Assembly (NCBI GenBank): GCA_002338255.1
Contig: DDHX01000056.1
Location: 1,799 to 13,229 of the forward strand
Direction: 5' to 3'
DNA from: Ruminococcaceae bacterium UBA1865
GTDB lineage: Bacteria > Bacillota > Clostridia > Oscillospirales > Acutalibacteraceae
DNA: 11,431 nt
The notes under the pieces were generated by a model. The model was not told the origin of the DNA and did no database searches. It was given only the letters and a program-made list of their open reading frames with translations. This document shows, piece by piece, positions 1 through 6,245 of this stretch. The position numbers were made by a program, and so were the translations under genes. The stretch's first letter is position 1. Each line of letters opens with the position of its first letter.

Positions 1-12
1 GGAGGAGATATT

Positions 13-936
13 ATGAAAGAACCAACATTAGTTATTATGGCTGCCGGAATGGGAAGCAGATACGGCGGACTGAAGCAAATTGACCCTGTTGACAGCCAGG
101 GGAACCTGATTATTGACTTTTCTATTTATGATGCTGTGAAAGCTGGGTTTAAAAAAATTGTATTCATTGTTACACACGAAATTGAACAGGAATTTAAGGA
201 AATAATCGGGAACAGGATTTCAATGTATGCACAGGTAAAATATGTGGATCAGAGTCTGAATACGCTGCCGGCCGGCTATTCGGTGCCACAGGGCAGGGTG
301 AAGCCATGGGGTACCGCACATGCAATATTAAGCTGTGCCGAAGAGATTGATGGGCCTTTCGCGGTAATTAACGCGGACGATTATTATGGAGTTCATGCAT
401 TTAAATCAATATATGATGCTCTGTGCGAGCAGCAGGACGATTCAAAATACCGTTATTCTATGGTTGGATATGTACTTGAAAATACCCTCACTGAGAATGG
501 TCATGTAGCTCGTGGTGTTTGCTCAACAGATGAACATGGTAATTTAGCCAGCATCTGTGAAAGAATCCACATTGAAAGAAAAGACGGCGGTGCGGCTTAT
601 ACCGAGGATGGAAGTACTTGGACTCCAATTTCCCCCAAAAGTATAGTTTCAATGAACTTGTGGGGGTTTACTTTTAGCATATTAGCAGAGCTGAAAACGC
701 GTTTTCCATTATTTTTAGACAAAGCAATGGCTGAAAACCCGCTCAAGGCAGAGTACTTTTTACCGACCGTGGTCGGCGAACTGCTGACTGAAAATAAAGC
801 GTCAGTAAAGGTGATGTGCTCCCAGGACCGATGGTACGGCGTCACCTACCGACAGGATCATGAAACTGTTGTGGAAGCGATGAAGCGTTTTAAAGCAGAG
901 GGGTTATACCCTGAAAAGCTTTGGGGGGCAAAGTGA
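13..936 (+). CDS. Sugar-1-phosphate nucleotidyltransferase (UTP-hexose-1-P uridylyltransferase-like)
   Basis: This 307-residue cytoplasmic protein is a NTP_transferase-family enzyme, expected to join a nucleotide (probably UMP from UTP) to a sugar 1-phosphate and release pyrophosphate. The N-terminal nucleotide-binding loop AAGMGSRYGGLKQ is at residues 10-22, GTAHA at 100-104, and the metal-binding acidic motif NADDYYG at 120-126. These are the conserved landmarks of the family. The ATG follows GGAGGAG at 1-7 with a short spacer, so the start is well supported and the gene is complete. It overlaps the next gene by one base (TGATG). Downstream are an N-acetylhexosamine-kinase-like gene and galE, so the likely substrate is the sugar 1-phosphate made by that kinase (GlcNAc-1-P, GalNAc-1-P, Glc-1-P or Gal-1-P). 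The family call is firm; the exact sugar and nucleotide are inference. Confidence 0.88.
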   Translation: MKEPTLVIMAAGMGSRYGGLKQIDPVDSQGNLIIDFSIYDAVKAGFKKIVFIVTHEIEQEFKEIIGNRISMYAQVKYVDQSLNTLPAGYSVPQGRVKPWGTAHAILSCAEEIDGPFAVINADDYYGVHAFKSIYDALCEQQDDSKYRYSMVGYVLENTLTENGHVARGVCSTDEHGNLASICERIHIERKDGGAAYTEDGSTWTPISPKSIVSMNLWGFTFSILAELKTRFPLFLDKAMAENPLKAEYFLPTVVGELLTENKASVKVMCSQDRWYGVTYRQDHETVVEAMKRFKAEGLYPEKLWGAK

Positions 937-2066
937 TGACAAGAGAAGAGGCCTGCTCTAAAATTGACGAGGCAATTGCAAACTTTGGTATTAAGGGGCA
1001 GCTGATAGAAAAAAAGCCATATGGTAACGGTCACATCAATGACACGTTTCTGTTAGAATACCGCAATGATAATAATCAAATTAAAAAGTACATTCTGCAG
1101 AGGATGAACCATGAGATATTTAAGAACACGCAGGAGCTTATGGAAAACATAATTGGAGTAACATCTTATCTGCGCGGTCAGATTCTGAAATTCGGCGGAA
1201 ATCCAGATCGTGAAACGCTGAATTTCATGCCTACTCTCAGCGGCGACAGTTATTATGTAGACAGCACAAAAAACGCTTGGCGTATGTGCGGCTTTATTGT
1301 GGACACCCTCTGCTTTGAAGCAGTGAACACGCCGGATGATTTTTACCAGAGCGCCGTTGCTTTCGGAAACTTTCAAAGGCTTTTAAGCGATTATCCTGCT
1401 CATACTCTTCATGAAACAATTGCAAATTTTCATAACACGGCTTCGCGCTTTAAGGATTTTAAGAATGCAGTCAATGCCGACGTTTGCGACCGGGCAAAAG
1501 AAGTGGAAGCAGAAATCAAATTTGCGATGGACAGAGAAAAAGACGCAGCTGTGCTGGTCAACATGCAGGCCAGCGGAGAACTTCCCTTACGCGTTACCCA
1601 CAATGACACGAAGTTGAACAATGTTTTGCTGGACAGGGAAACCGGAAAAGCAATCTGTGTCATTGATTTGGACACCGTCATGCCAGGCCTTGCAATCAAT
1701 GATTTTGGAGATTCCATCCGCTTTGGAGCCAGTACCGGCCTTGAAGATGAGCAGGATCTATCAAAGGTTTCTCTCGATTTAAATCTTTTTGATATTTATA
1801 CCAAAGGTTTTTTGGATTCTTGCGGCAAAAGCCTCAGCAAAAAGGAGATCGAGATGCTGCCAACGGGTGCGAAAATGATGACTTTTGAGTGTGGAATCCG
1901 ATTCTTAGCCGATTATTTGCAGGGTGACGTGTATTTTAGAATCAGTAGGGACAAACAAAATCTTGACCGTTGCCGCACTCAGTTTAAACTGGTAGCTGAG
2001 ATGGAACAAAAAATGGATGAGATGAATCAAATTGTTGAGAAGTATGCTAAAAGACAGGAGGAATGA
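936..2066 (+). CDS. nahK: N-acetylhexosamine 1-kinase-like phosphotransferase (APH fold)
   Basis: A 376-residue aminoglycoside-phosphotransferase-fold kinase, close in layout and length to bifidobacterial N-acetylhexosamine 1-kinase (LnpB/NahK), which phosphorylates GlcNAc and GalNAc at C1 with ATP. Visible motifs are the nucleotide-loop-like YGNGHINDT (residues 29-37), the LQRMNHEIFKN segment (54-64), the catalytic loop HNDTKLNNV (222-230, catalytic Asp 224) and the metal-binding VIDLDTVMPG (242-251). The start chosen is the ATG at 936, which overlaps the previous stop as TGATG and lies 7 bases after a G-rich site (TGGGGGG). An upstream in-frame TTG at 921 and GTG at 933 are less likely. The gene ends in an overlap with the first ATG of galE. 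Translational coupling on both sides supports one pathway. Related sugar or choline kinases remain possible, so the symbol is given by similarity of motifs and context only. Confidence 0.8.
   Translation: MTREEACSKIDEAIANFGIKGQLIEKKPYGNGHINDTFLLEYRNDNNQIKKYILQRMNHEIFKNTQELMENIIGVTSYLRGQILKFGGNPDRETLNFMPTLSGDSYYVDSTKNAWRMCGFIVDTLCFEAVNTPDDFYQSAVAFGNFQRLLSDYPAHTLHETIANFHNTASRFKDFKNAVNADVCDRAKEVEAEIKFAMDREKDAAVLVNMQASGELPLRVTHNDTKLNNVLLDRETGKAICVIDLDTVMPGLAINDFGDSIRFGASTGLEDEQDLSKVSLDLNLFDIYTKGFLDSCGKSLSKKEIEMLPTGAKMMTFECGIRFLADYLQGDVYFRISRDKQNLDRCRTQFKLVAEMEQKMDEMNQIVEKYAKRQEE
2056..2061 (+). promoter_or_regulatory. Ribosome binding site that fixes the galE start
   Basis: AGGAGG sits inside the end of the kinase gene. 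Two in-frame ATGs follow, at 2063 and 2069. The first is only one base from the site, too close to be used; the second has a normal spacing of 7 bases. The protein therefore most likely begins MRILVTGG rather than MIMRILVTGG. Confidence 0.75.
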
Positions 2067-2068
2067 TA

Positions 2069-3082
2069 ATGAGAATTTTAGTGACAGGCGGAGCCGGATA
2101 CATCGGAAGCCACACTTGTGTAGAACTGTTAAATGCGGGACACGAGGTCATTGTTGTAGATAATTTGTCCAATTCAAGCTTCGAATCTTTAAAACGAGTT
2201 AAAGAAATAACAGGAAAAGATCTGTTGCTTTATGAGTATAATTTATTGGACTATGACAAAATCGATGAGATTTTTCAAAGCAACAAGATTGATGCGGTAA
2301 TTCATTTTGCTGGATTGAAGGCAGCCGGAGAATCAGTTGAAATACCGCTTAAGTATTATCATACTAATTTATTATCAACAATTAATCTGTTGGAAATCAT
2401 GCGGGATCATGAAGTATTCAATTTGGTTTTCTCTTCATCAGCTACAGTATATGGAACACCGAAAACAGTCCCTATTACAGAAGATTTCCCGCTATCTGCT
2501 ACGAATCCATACGGAACAAGCAAATTGATGATCGAACAAATTTTAAACGATTTTTATTATTCTGACAAGCGGTTTTCTATTGTAATTTTAAGATATTTTA
2601 ATCCGATTGGCGCACATAAGAGCGGTAAAATAGGAGAAAATCCAAAGGGAATTCCAAATAATTTATTACCGTATATTTCTCAAGTGGCAGTTGGAAAATT
2701 AAAGCTGGTCAAGGTGTTTGGAAATAATTATGAAACAGTAGATGGAACAGGTGTGAGAGATTATATCCATGTGGTGGATTTAAGCCTTGGACATTTGAAA
2801 GCAATCGAGAAAAAAGCAAATTGTAGTGGAGTACATATATACAATTTAGGAACGGGTATCGGATATTCTGTTTTAGAGATGATAAAAGCATTTGAAAAGG
2901 CTTGTGGGAAACACATACCATATGAAATTGTTGAACCAAGATCTGGCGATATTGCTGAATGCTATTCTAATCCTCAGAAGGCGAAAGATGAGCTCGGTTG
3001 GAGCGCGGTGTATAACGTTAATCAAATGTGTGAGGACGCATGGCGTTGGCAGAGTATGAATTCGAATGGATATAATGAGTAA
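2069..3082 (+). CDS. galE: UDP-glucose 4-epimerase
   Basis: This 337-residue protein interconverts UDP-glucose and UDP-galactose (some members also the N-acetyl forms) with tightly bound NAD. It is an extended short-chain dehydrogenase/reductase. The Rossmann motif TGGAGYIG is at residues 6-13, and the catalytic triad is visible as Ser124 in SSSATVYG, Tyr148 and Lys152 in YGTSK. The C-terminal half has YNLGTG and a closing GW (LGW) typical of GalE, and the length matches the family (about 330-340). The start at 2069 is set by AGGAGG at 2056-2061. It is the last gene of the coupled trio and would recycle the UDP-sugar made by the first gene. By eye its codons are more AT-rich than those of the two preceding genes, which may point to a separate origin. 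Confidence 0.93.
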   Translation: MRILVTGGAGYIGSHTCVELLNAGHEVIVVDNLSNSSFESLKRVKEITGKDLLLYEYNLLDYDKIDEIFQSNKIDAVIHFAGLKAAGESVEIPLKYYHTNLLSTINLLEIMRDHEVFNLVFSSSATVYGTPKTVPITEDFPLSATNPYGTSKLMIEQILNDFYYSDKRFSIVILRYFNPIGAHKSGKIGENPKGIPNNLLPYISQVAVGKLKLVKVFGNNYETVDGTGVRDYIHVVDLSLGHLKAIEKKANCSGVHIYNLGTGIGYSVLEMIKAFEKACGKHIPYEIVEPRSGDIAECYSNPQKAKDELGWSAVYNVNQMCEDAWRWQSMNSNGYNE

Positions 3083-3412
3083 CGAAAATGTAGGTATTTA
3101 TAATAATTAATGCTTTTTAGCACTGAATATGTTTGATGTTTTATGTATCTCAATCATATCAGAGTTTTCGTCCACAGCACAGGTTTTGGAAGACATACAA
3201 CGATAGCGGAGGCATTAAAACTGAACTACTCACAAAAAGGCTGGGAACTGTGCTTTATGCAGGTTCCCAGCCTTTTTCTCTCAATTGCCTGTTATCAGCT
3301 GTTCTAACAATCATAGTCTATACCTGCCCGAGCTTATTTAGGTCAGAGGGGTGACTTAGCAAATTTACCAGTAGGTTTTGTGTGACCGAGCAATCGCTAA
3401 AAGGCGGTATAT
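3083..3412. other. Intergenic region between convergent genes
   Basis: About 330 bases between the ends of galE and the minus-strand deoR gene. Apart from the terminator at 3234-3277 no gene is supported. A 73-codon open frame at 3133-3354 runs straight through the terminator hairpin and has no family-like sequence, so it is not called. Confidence 0.6.
3234..3277. terminator. Bidirectional rho-independent terminator
   Basis: A perfect 15-bp stem is formed by AAAAAGGCTGGGAAC (3234-3248) and GTTCCCAGCCTTTTT (3263-3277), with a 14-base loop. A T-run lies at the 3' side on each strand, so it can end transcription from the sugar operon on the plus strand and from the deoR-family gene on the minus strand. 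Confidence 0.9.
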
Positions 3413-4186
3413 TCAGTTGTTGTTTACCAGGGTGGCTTTGATAAACTTTACATTTGCATATCGTTCCTGAAAACATTTCGGGAAATCAAAATCTGAAAAA
3501 ATATAATCCAGACAGTGAATATCTGTTAATCCAAACGGTGCGTTGTTATCAAAACGATCATGGTGACATAGAAATATTTTTGTTTTAGCATGGCTTAGCA
3601 TAAATTTTCTGATTGCGGTTTCATCCTCATCAAGATCGGAAATAATTCCGTCCTCCGACAGCGCTGAGGATGAAAAAAGCATAAAATCGACATAGATATT
3701 TTTGAGCATTTCCAAAGCATAGCTTCCTGTCGTTATCACTTCATTCCGTTTCGAGATGCATCCGCCAATACAGTATGTTTTTATTTTTTTTTCGGCCAAC
3801 AATTGTGCCAAAAGCATATTATTGGTGAATACAGTCAGATTCATATCCGAAGACAGGTAATGATAGATGTCCATGGCCATAGTAGAACTGTCAATATACA
3901 GGGTACTGTGTGGCTTTATAATATCGGACACCCCGCGAATAATAGATGACTTTTCCTTTTTGTATTCATGCATCCGCGAAAGAAACGGAGCCATTCCAGG
4001 GATGCGTGGAAGGATCGATGCGCCGCCATGATCACGTTGGATCAGCCCTTGTGACTCTAAATGAGTCAAATCTCTTCGAATACTTGACGGGCTGATATGT
4101 ATAACGTGCGAAAGATTCTCCACCGTATCATACGTTTTCTCTCGCAGTATCTGAAGTATTTCCGATTCACGCTGTATATTTCCCAT
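3413..4186 (-). CDS. DeoR/GlpR-family transcriptional repressor
   Basis: A 257-residue cytoplasmic DNA-binding regulator. The N-terminal winged helix-turn-helix spans roughly residues 7-55; ISPSSIRRDLTHLESQGLIQRDHGGA matches the DeoR-family recognition helix and wing almost word for word. The C-terminal half (about 80-235) is the DeoRC sensor domain, with IDSSTM (98-103), FTNN (120-123) and an IGG turn (140-142), the features that bind a phosphorylated sugar or polyol effector. The ATG is preceded by GGAGAG with a 5-base spacer. It is divergent from the glycerol-1-phosphate dehydrogenase gene with a 272-base shared upstream region, so it probably controls that gene and itself, likely answering to a phosphosugar. 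The effector cannot be read from the sequence. Confidence 0.9.
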   Translation of the reverse strand: MGNIQRESEILQILREKTYDTVENLSHVIHISPSSIRRDLTHLESQGLIQRDHGGASILPRIPGMAPFLSRMHEYKKEKSSIIRGVSDIIKPHSTLYIDSSTMAMDIYHYLSSDMNLTVFTNNMLLAQLLAEKKIKTYCIGGCISKRNEVITTGSYALEMLKNIYVDFMLFSSSALSEDGIISDLDEDETAIRKFMLSHAKTKIFLCHHDRFDNNAPFGLTDIHCLDYIFSDFDFPKCFQERYANVKFIKATLVNNN

Positions 4187-4200
4187 AATATCTCTCCAAA

Positions 4201-4232
4201 CTCATACATTTGCTCATTTCTGCTCATTTCTC
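4201..4232. promoter_or_regulatory. Candidate DeoR-type operator: tandem direct repeats
   Basis: TGCTCATTTC occurs twice back to back (4211-4220 and 4221-4230), with a looser third unit CTCATACATT at 4201-4210. The CTCAT core recurs at 4201, 4213 and 4223, about one DNA turn apart. Direct repeats at helical spacing just upstream of the repressor start suit a DeoR-family binding site for self-control. Binding is inferred, not shown. Confidence 0.5.
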
Positions 4233-4273
4233 AATTTTATCGCCATATCTTGTGCAGTTTATGGATTAAGTAT

Positions 4274-4283
4274 ATTATATAAT
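4274..4283. promoter_or_regulatory. Possible -10 elements in the divergent intergenic region
   Basis: The AT-rich stretch at 4271-4283 holds TATAAT on the plus strand (4278-4283) and TATAAT on the minus strand (4279-4274). Neither has a good -35 at 17 bases, so this is a weak promoter call for the two divergent genes. Confidence 0.3.
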
Positions 4284-4458
4284 CAAAAGTAAGAAAAGGA
4301 AAGTGAAAATAATTGTGCAATATTTTAACGTTCCTCGCTTTAGTATGCAGATAATCCGACGAAATTCATTAAAAACACAGCGAACATGATATAAACAGAA
4401 TGGGATAGAAACAAATAGCCCCTTACATAAGGAAGCTGATCGAGAGAAGGAAAATGGT

Positions 4459-5766
4459 GTGCGGGTAGATTTCCAGCAATTTAGCGGCTTCTGCAGCTGC
4501 GGAAAAAAACACGAATTTACTGTAAAAAAGATAATTATCGAGGCGCAGGCAACAAGATACCTAAAAGACCTTATTCATGATTTTAAATGGCCGGTTATTC
4601 TCTGCGATACAAATACGAAAAAAGCTGCCGAAGAAATCATGAAAGAGTATTTTTCACTTTATGAAGTGTTAGAACTCCCGGAAAAGAATCTGCATGCTAA
4701 TGATCAATGTGTTACAATTGTGCAGGAAAAACTGACACAAGAAGCTGATGTACTGATCGCAGTTGGCAGCGGAACAATTCACGACATAGCAAGGTATGTC
4801 GCATACGAACGGAATATCCCCTTTGTTTCCGTTCCTACTGCGGCAAGCGTGGATGGATTTGTTTCAGTTGTTGCGGCCATGACTTGGCATGGATTAAAAA
4901 AGACGATGCCGGCTGCTGCTCCAATCTATGTACTTGCAGACAGTGATATTTTCACAAAAGCACCCTATCGTTTAACCGCATCCGGAATTTCAGACTTGAT
5001 GGGGAAGTACACTGCTCTGCTGGATTGGAAAGTATCTCATATTGTTACCAATGAATATTTCTGCTCCAAAATCTACGATTTAGAGCTCGCGGCACTTCAC
5101 GAAGTTGAATCTCAATTAGACGGGATTAAGCTGCAGAATCGAGAAAGCACGGAAAAATTGATGTATGCTCTGATTTTATCCGGTTTAGCAATGCAGATGA
5201 TCGGAAACTCTCGACCGGCTTCGGGTGCGGAGCACCATGTGTCCCATCTCTGGGAAATGGAAATCCTAAATGGCCGTCTGGATGCGCTCCATGGGGAAAA
5301 AGTCTCCATCGGTCTGATTATGTGCTTGGAGCGTTATCAGCAGATCCGGAATGCAATAAAAATCGGCCAATGCAAAGTGACCGCACCGCGCGCCTTTGAA
5401 ACGGAGTTGATGCAAAAAACTTTCGGTAAAAAGGGACTATATCAAAACATATTAGAAGAGAACGGGCAGAACATATTGGACAGCATTTGCCCAGATGAGT
5501 TGCAACAGAAACTTCCATTGATATACGAGGAATTGCTGAAACTGCCTGATGCAGAAAAAATGAGAGAAACTTTGAATAAAGCAGGCTGTGTAACCACCAT
5601 GGCTGAAATCGGGTTGCCAGACAGCCTCAAAGACCTTACCATGCAATTGTGCCCGTATGTGCGCCGAAGATTGACCCTGTTGCGCTTATCAAAAATGCTT
5701 GAATATCCTGATGAAATCCTAAAGATAAATTCCGACATTCCAACGACCTGTCAATCTAAACTTTGA
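4459..5766 (+). CDS. araM: sn-glycerol-1-phosphate dehydrogenase (AraM/EgsA type)
   Basis: A 435-residue iron-alcohol-dehydrogenase-fold enzyme. Family members reduce dihydroxyacetone phosphate to sn-glycerol 1-phosphate with NAD(P)H, the backbone of archaeal lipids; Bacillus AraM makes the same product for heptaprenylglyceryl phosphate. Visible landmarks are the N-terminal FCSCGKKHE (11-19), the nucleotide-binding VGSGTIHDIARY (102-113), VPTAASVDGFVS (125-136), and likely metal ligands in GISDLMGKYTALLDW (Asp179), the AEHHVSHLWE segment (257-266) and LHGEKVSIG (His278). The start is GTG, with AGAAGG at 4445-4450 and an 8-base spacer; the nearby ATG at 4454 is out of frame. A short inverted repeat (CCTTA, TAAGG) lies at 4421-4432. 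The gene is divergent from a DeoR regulator, and no arabinose genes follow it here. The family is clear; the physiological role is not. Confidence 0.88.
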   Translation: MRVDFQQFSGFCSCGKKHEFTVKKIIIEAQATRYLKDLIHDFKWPVILCDTNTKKAAEEIMKEYFSLYEVLELPEKNLHANDQCVTIVQEKLTQEADVLIAVGSGTIHDIARYVAYERNIPFVSVPTAASVDGFVSVVAAMTWHGLKKTMPAAAPIYVLADSDIFTKAPYRLTASGISDLMGKYTALLDWKVSHIVTNEYFCSKIYDLELAALHEVESQLDGIKLQNRESTEKLMYALILSGLAMQMIGNSRPASGAEHHVSHLWEMEILNGRLDALHGEKVSIGLIMCLERYQQIRNAIKIGQCKVTAPRAFETELMQKTFGKKGLYQNILEENGQNILDSICPDELQQKLPLIYEELLKLPDAEKMRETLNKAGCVTTMAEIGLPDSLKDLTMQLCPYVRRRLTLLRLSKMLEYPDEILKINSDIPTTCQSKL

Positions 5767-5769
5767 TTT

Positions 5770-5981
5770 ATGCGAGTAAATTCGCAGGATAACATTATAA
5801 ATAACGTGGTGATATTTTTAAGAGATCACTATGATAAACATAGCGGGCTATCAAGCTGGCAGCCAGCGTCGTATCCATTCAGAAAAAAATGTTGGATAAT
5901 ACATTATACGCAAATACGGTGGAGAGATATATCGAGCAGAAACATACCATTAGGTTTATTGATAAGAGTCTTTGTATGTAA
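5770..5981 (+). pseudogene. Possible frameshifted gene remnant
   Basis: Two coding-like pieces lie in different frames. The first (from 5770) reads QDNIINNVVIFLRDHYDKHSG and then loses character. The second is open from 5844, reads AIKLAASVVSIQKKMLDNTL and onward, and stops at 5979-5981. Read together with a frame change near 5840, they look more protein-like than either frame alone. No family is recognised; a helix-turn-helix regulator is only a guess. It could also be chance open frame in noncoding DNA. Confidence 0.3.
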
Positions 5982-6245
5982 TAGGTTTTGAAAGGGGAGA
6001 AATAAAGTTTTGATACTGCAAAGGCTTTACTATTTAACATAATGTAATCAGTGGAGGGTGTGAAATTTTAGTTGTGAAATAGCTGTTGATTTTGGAAAGC
6101 TCAAACGACAAAAAATGGAGGAGCAAGTTTGCGTGTAAGTCAATGCCAGTATTTAATAATTGCTAAGGTGTTGGACTTGTTTAGCGGCGGAAACCATTCT
6201 CGCGTTTTCAATTGATTAAAATCAAGGAATATTGGAGGAGAAAAA
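5982..6245. other. Leader region upstream of the membrane hydrolase gene
   Basis: About 260 bases with no intact larger gene. It includes a weak promoter-like TTGATA at 6010-6015 followed 17 bases later by a poor -10 (TTTAAC), purine-rich SD-like patches (GGGGAG near 5995, GGAGGG near 6053, GGAGGAG at 6117-6123) and the short ORF at 6129-6215. The repeated SD-like sites without long frames suggest decayed genes or short leader peptides. Confidence 0.4.
6129..6215 (+). CDS. Putative 28-residue small ORF
   Basis: A TTG codon 5 bases after GGAGGAG (6117-6123) opens a 28-codon frame ending at TGA 6213-6215, 30 bases before the membrane hydrolase start. The peptide begins LRVSQCQYLIIAKVLDLFSG. 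It could be a leader peptide, or the stub of a LysR-type regulator, whose N-termini often read like this. The ribosome binding site is the only strong evidence. Confidence 0.3.
   Translation: MRVSQCQYLIIAKVLDLFSGGNHSRVFN

Noticed and set aside
921..935. TTG start five codons upstream for the kinase
   Set aside because: The G-rich ribosome binding site lies between this TTG and the ATG at 936, so it can only serve the ATG.
3133..3354. A 73-codon open frame on the plus strand after galE
   Set aside because: It reads through both arms of the strong terminator at 3234-3277, lacks a ribosome binding site and shows no recognisable protein sequence.
4187..4458. Riboswitch or T-box in the leader of the dehydrogenase gene
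   Set aside because: No conserved core or leader terminator was found; only a 5-bp inverted repeat at 4421-4432 and AT-rich promoter-like sequence.
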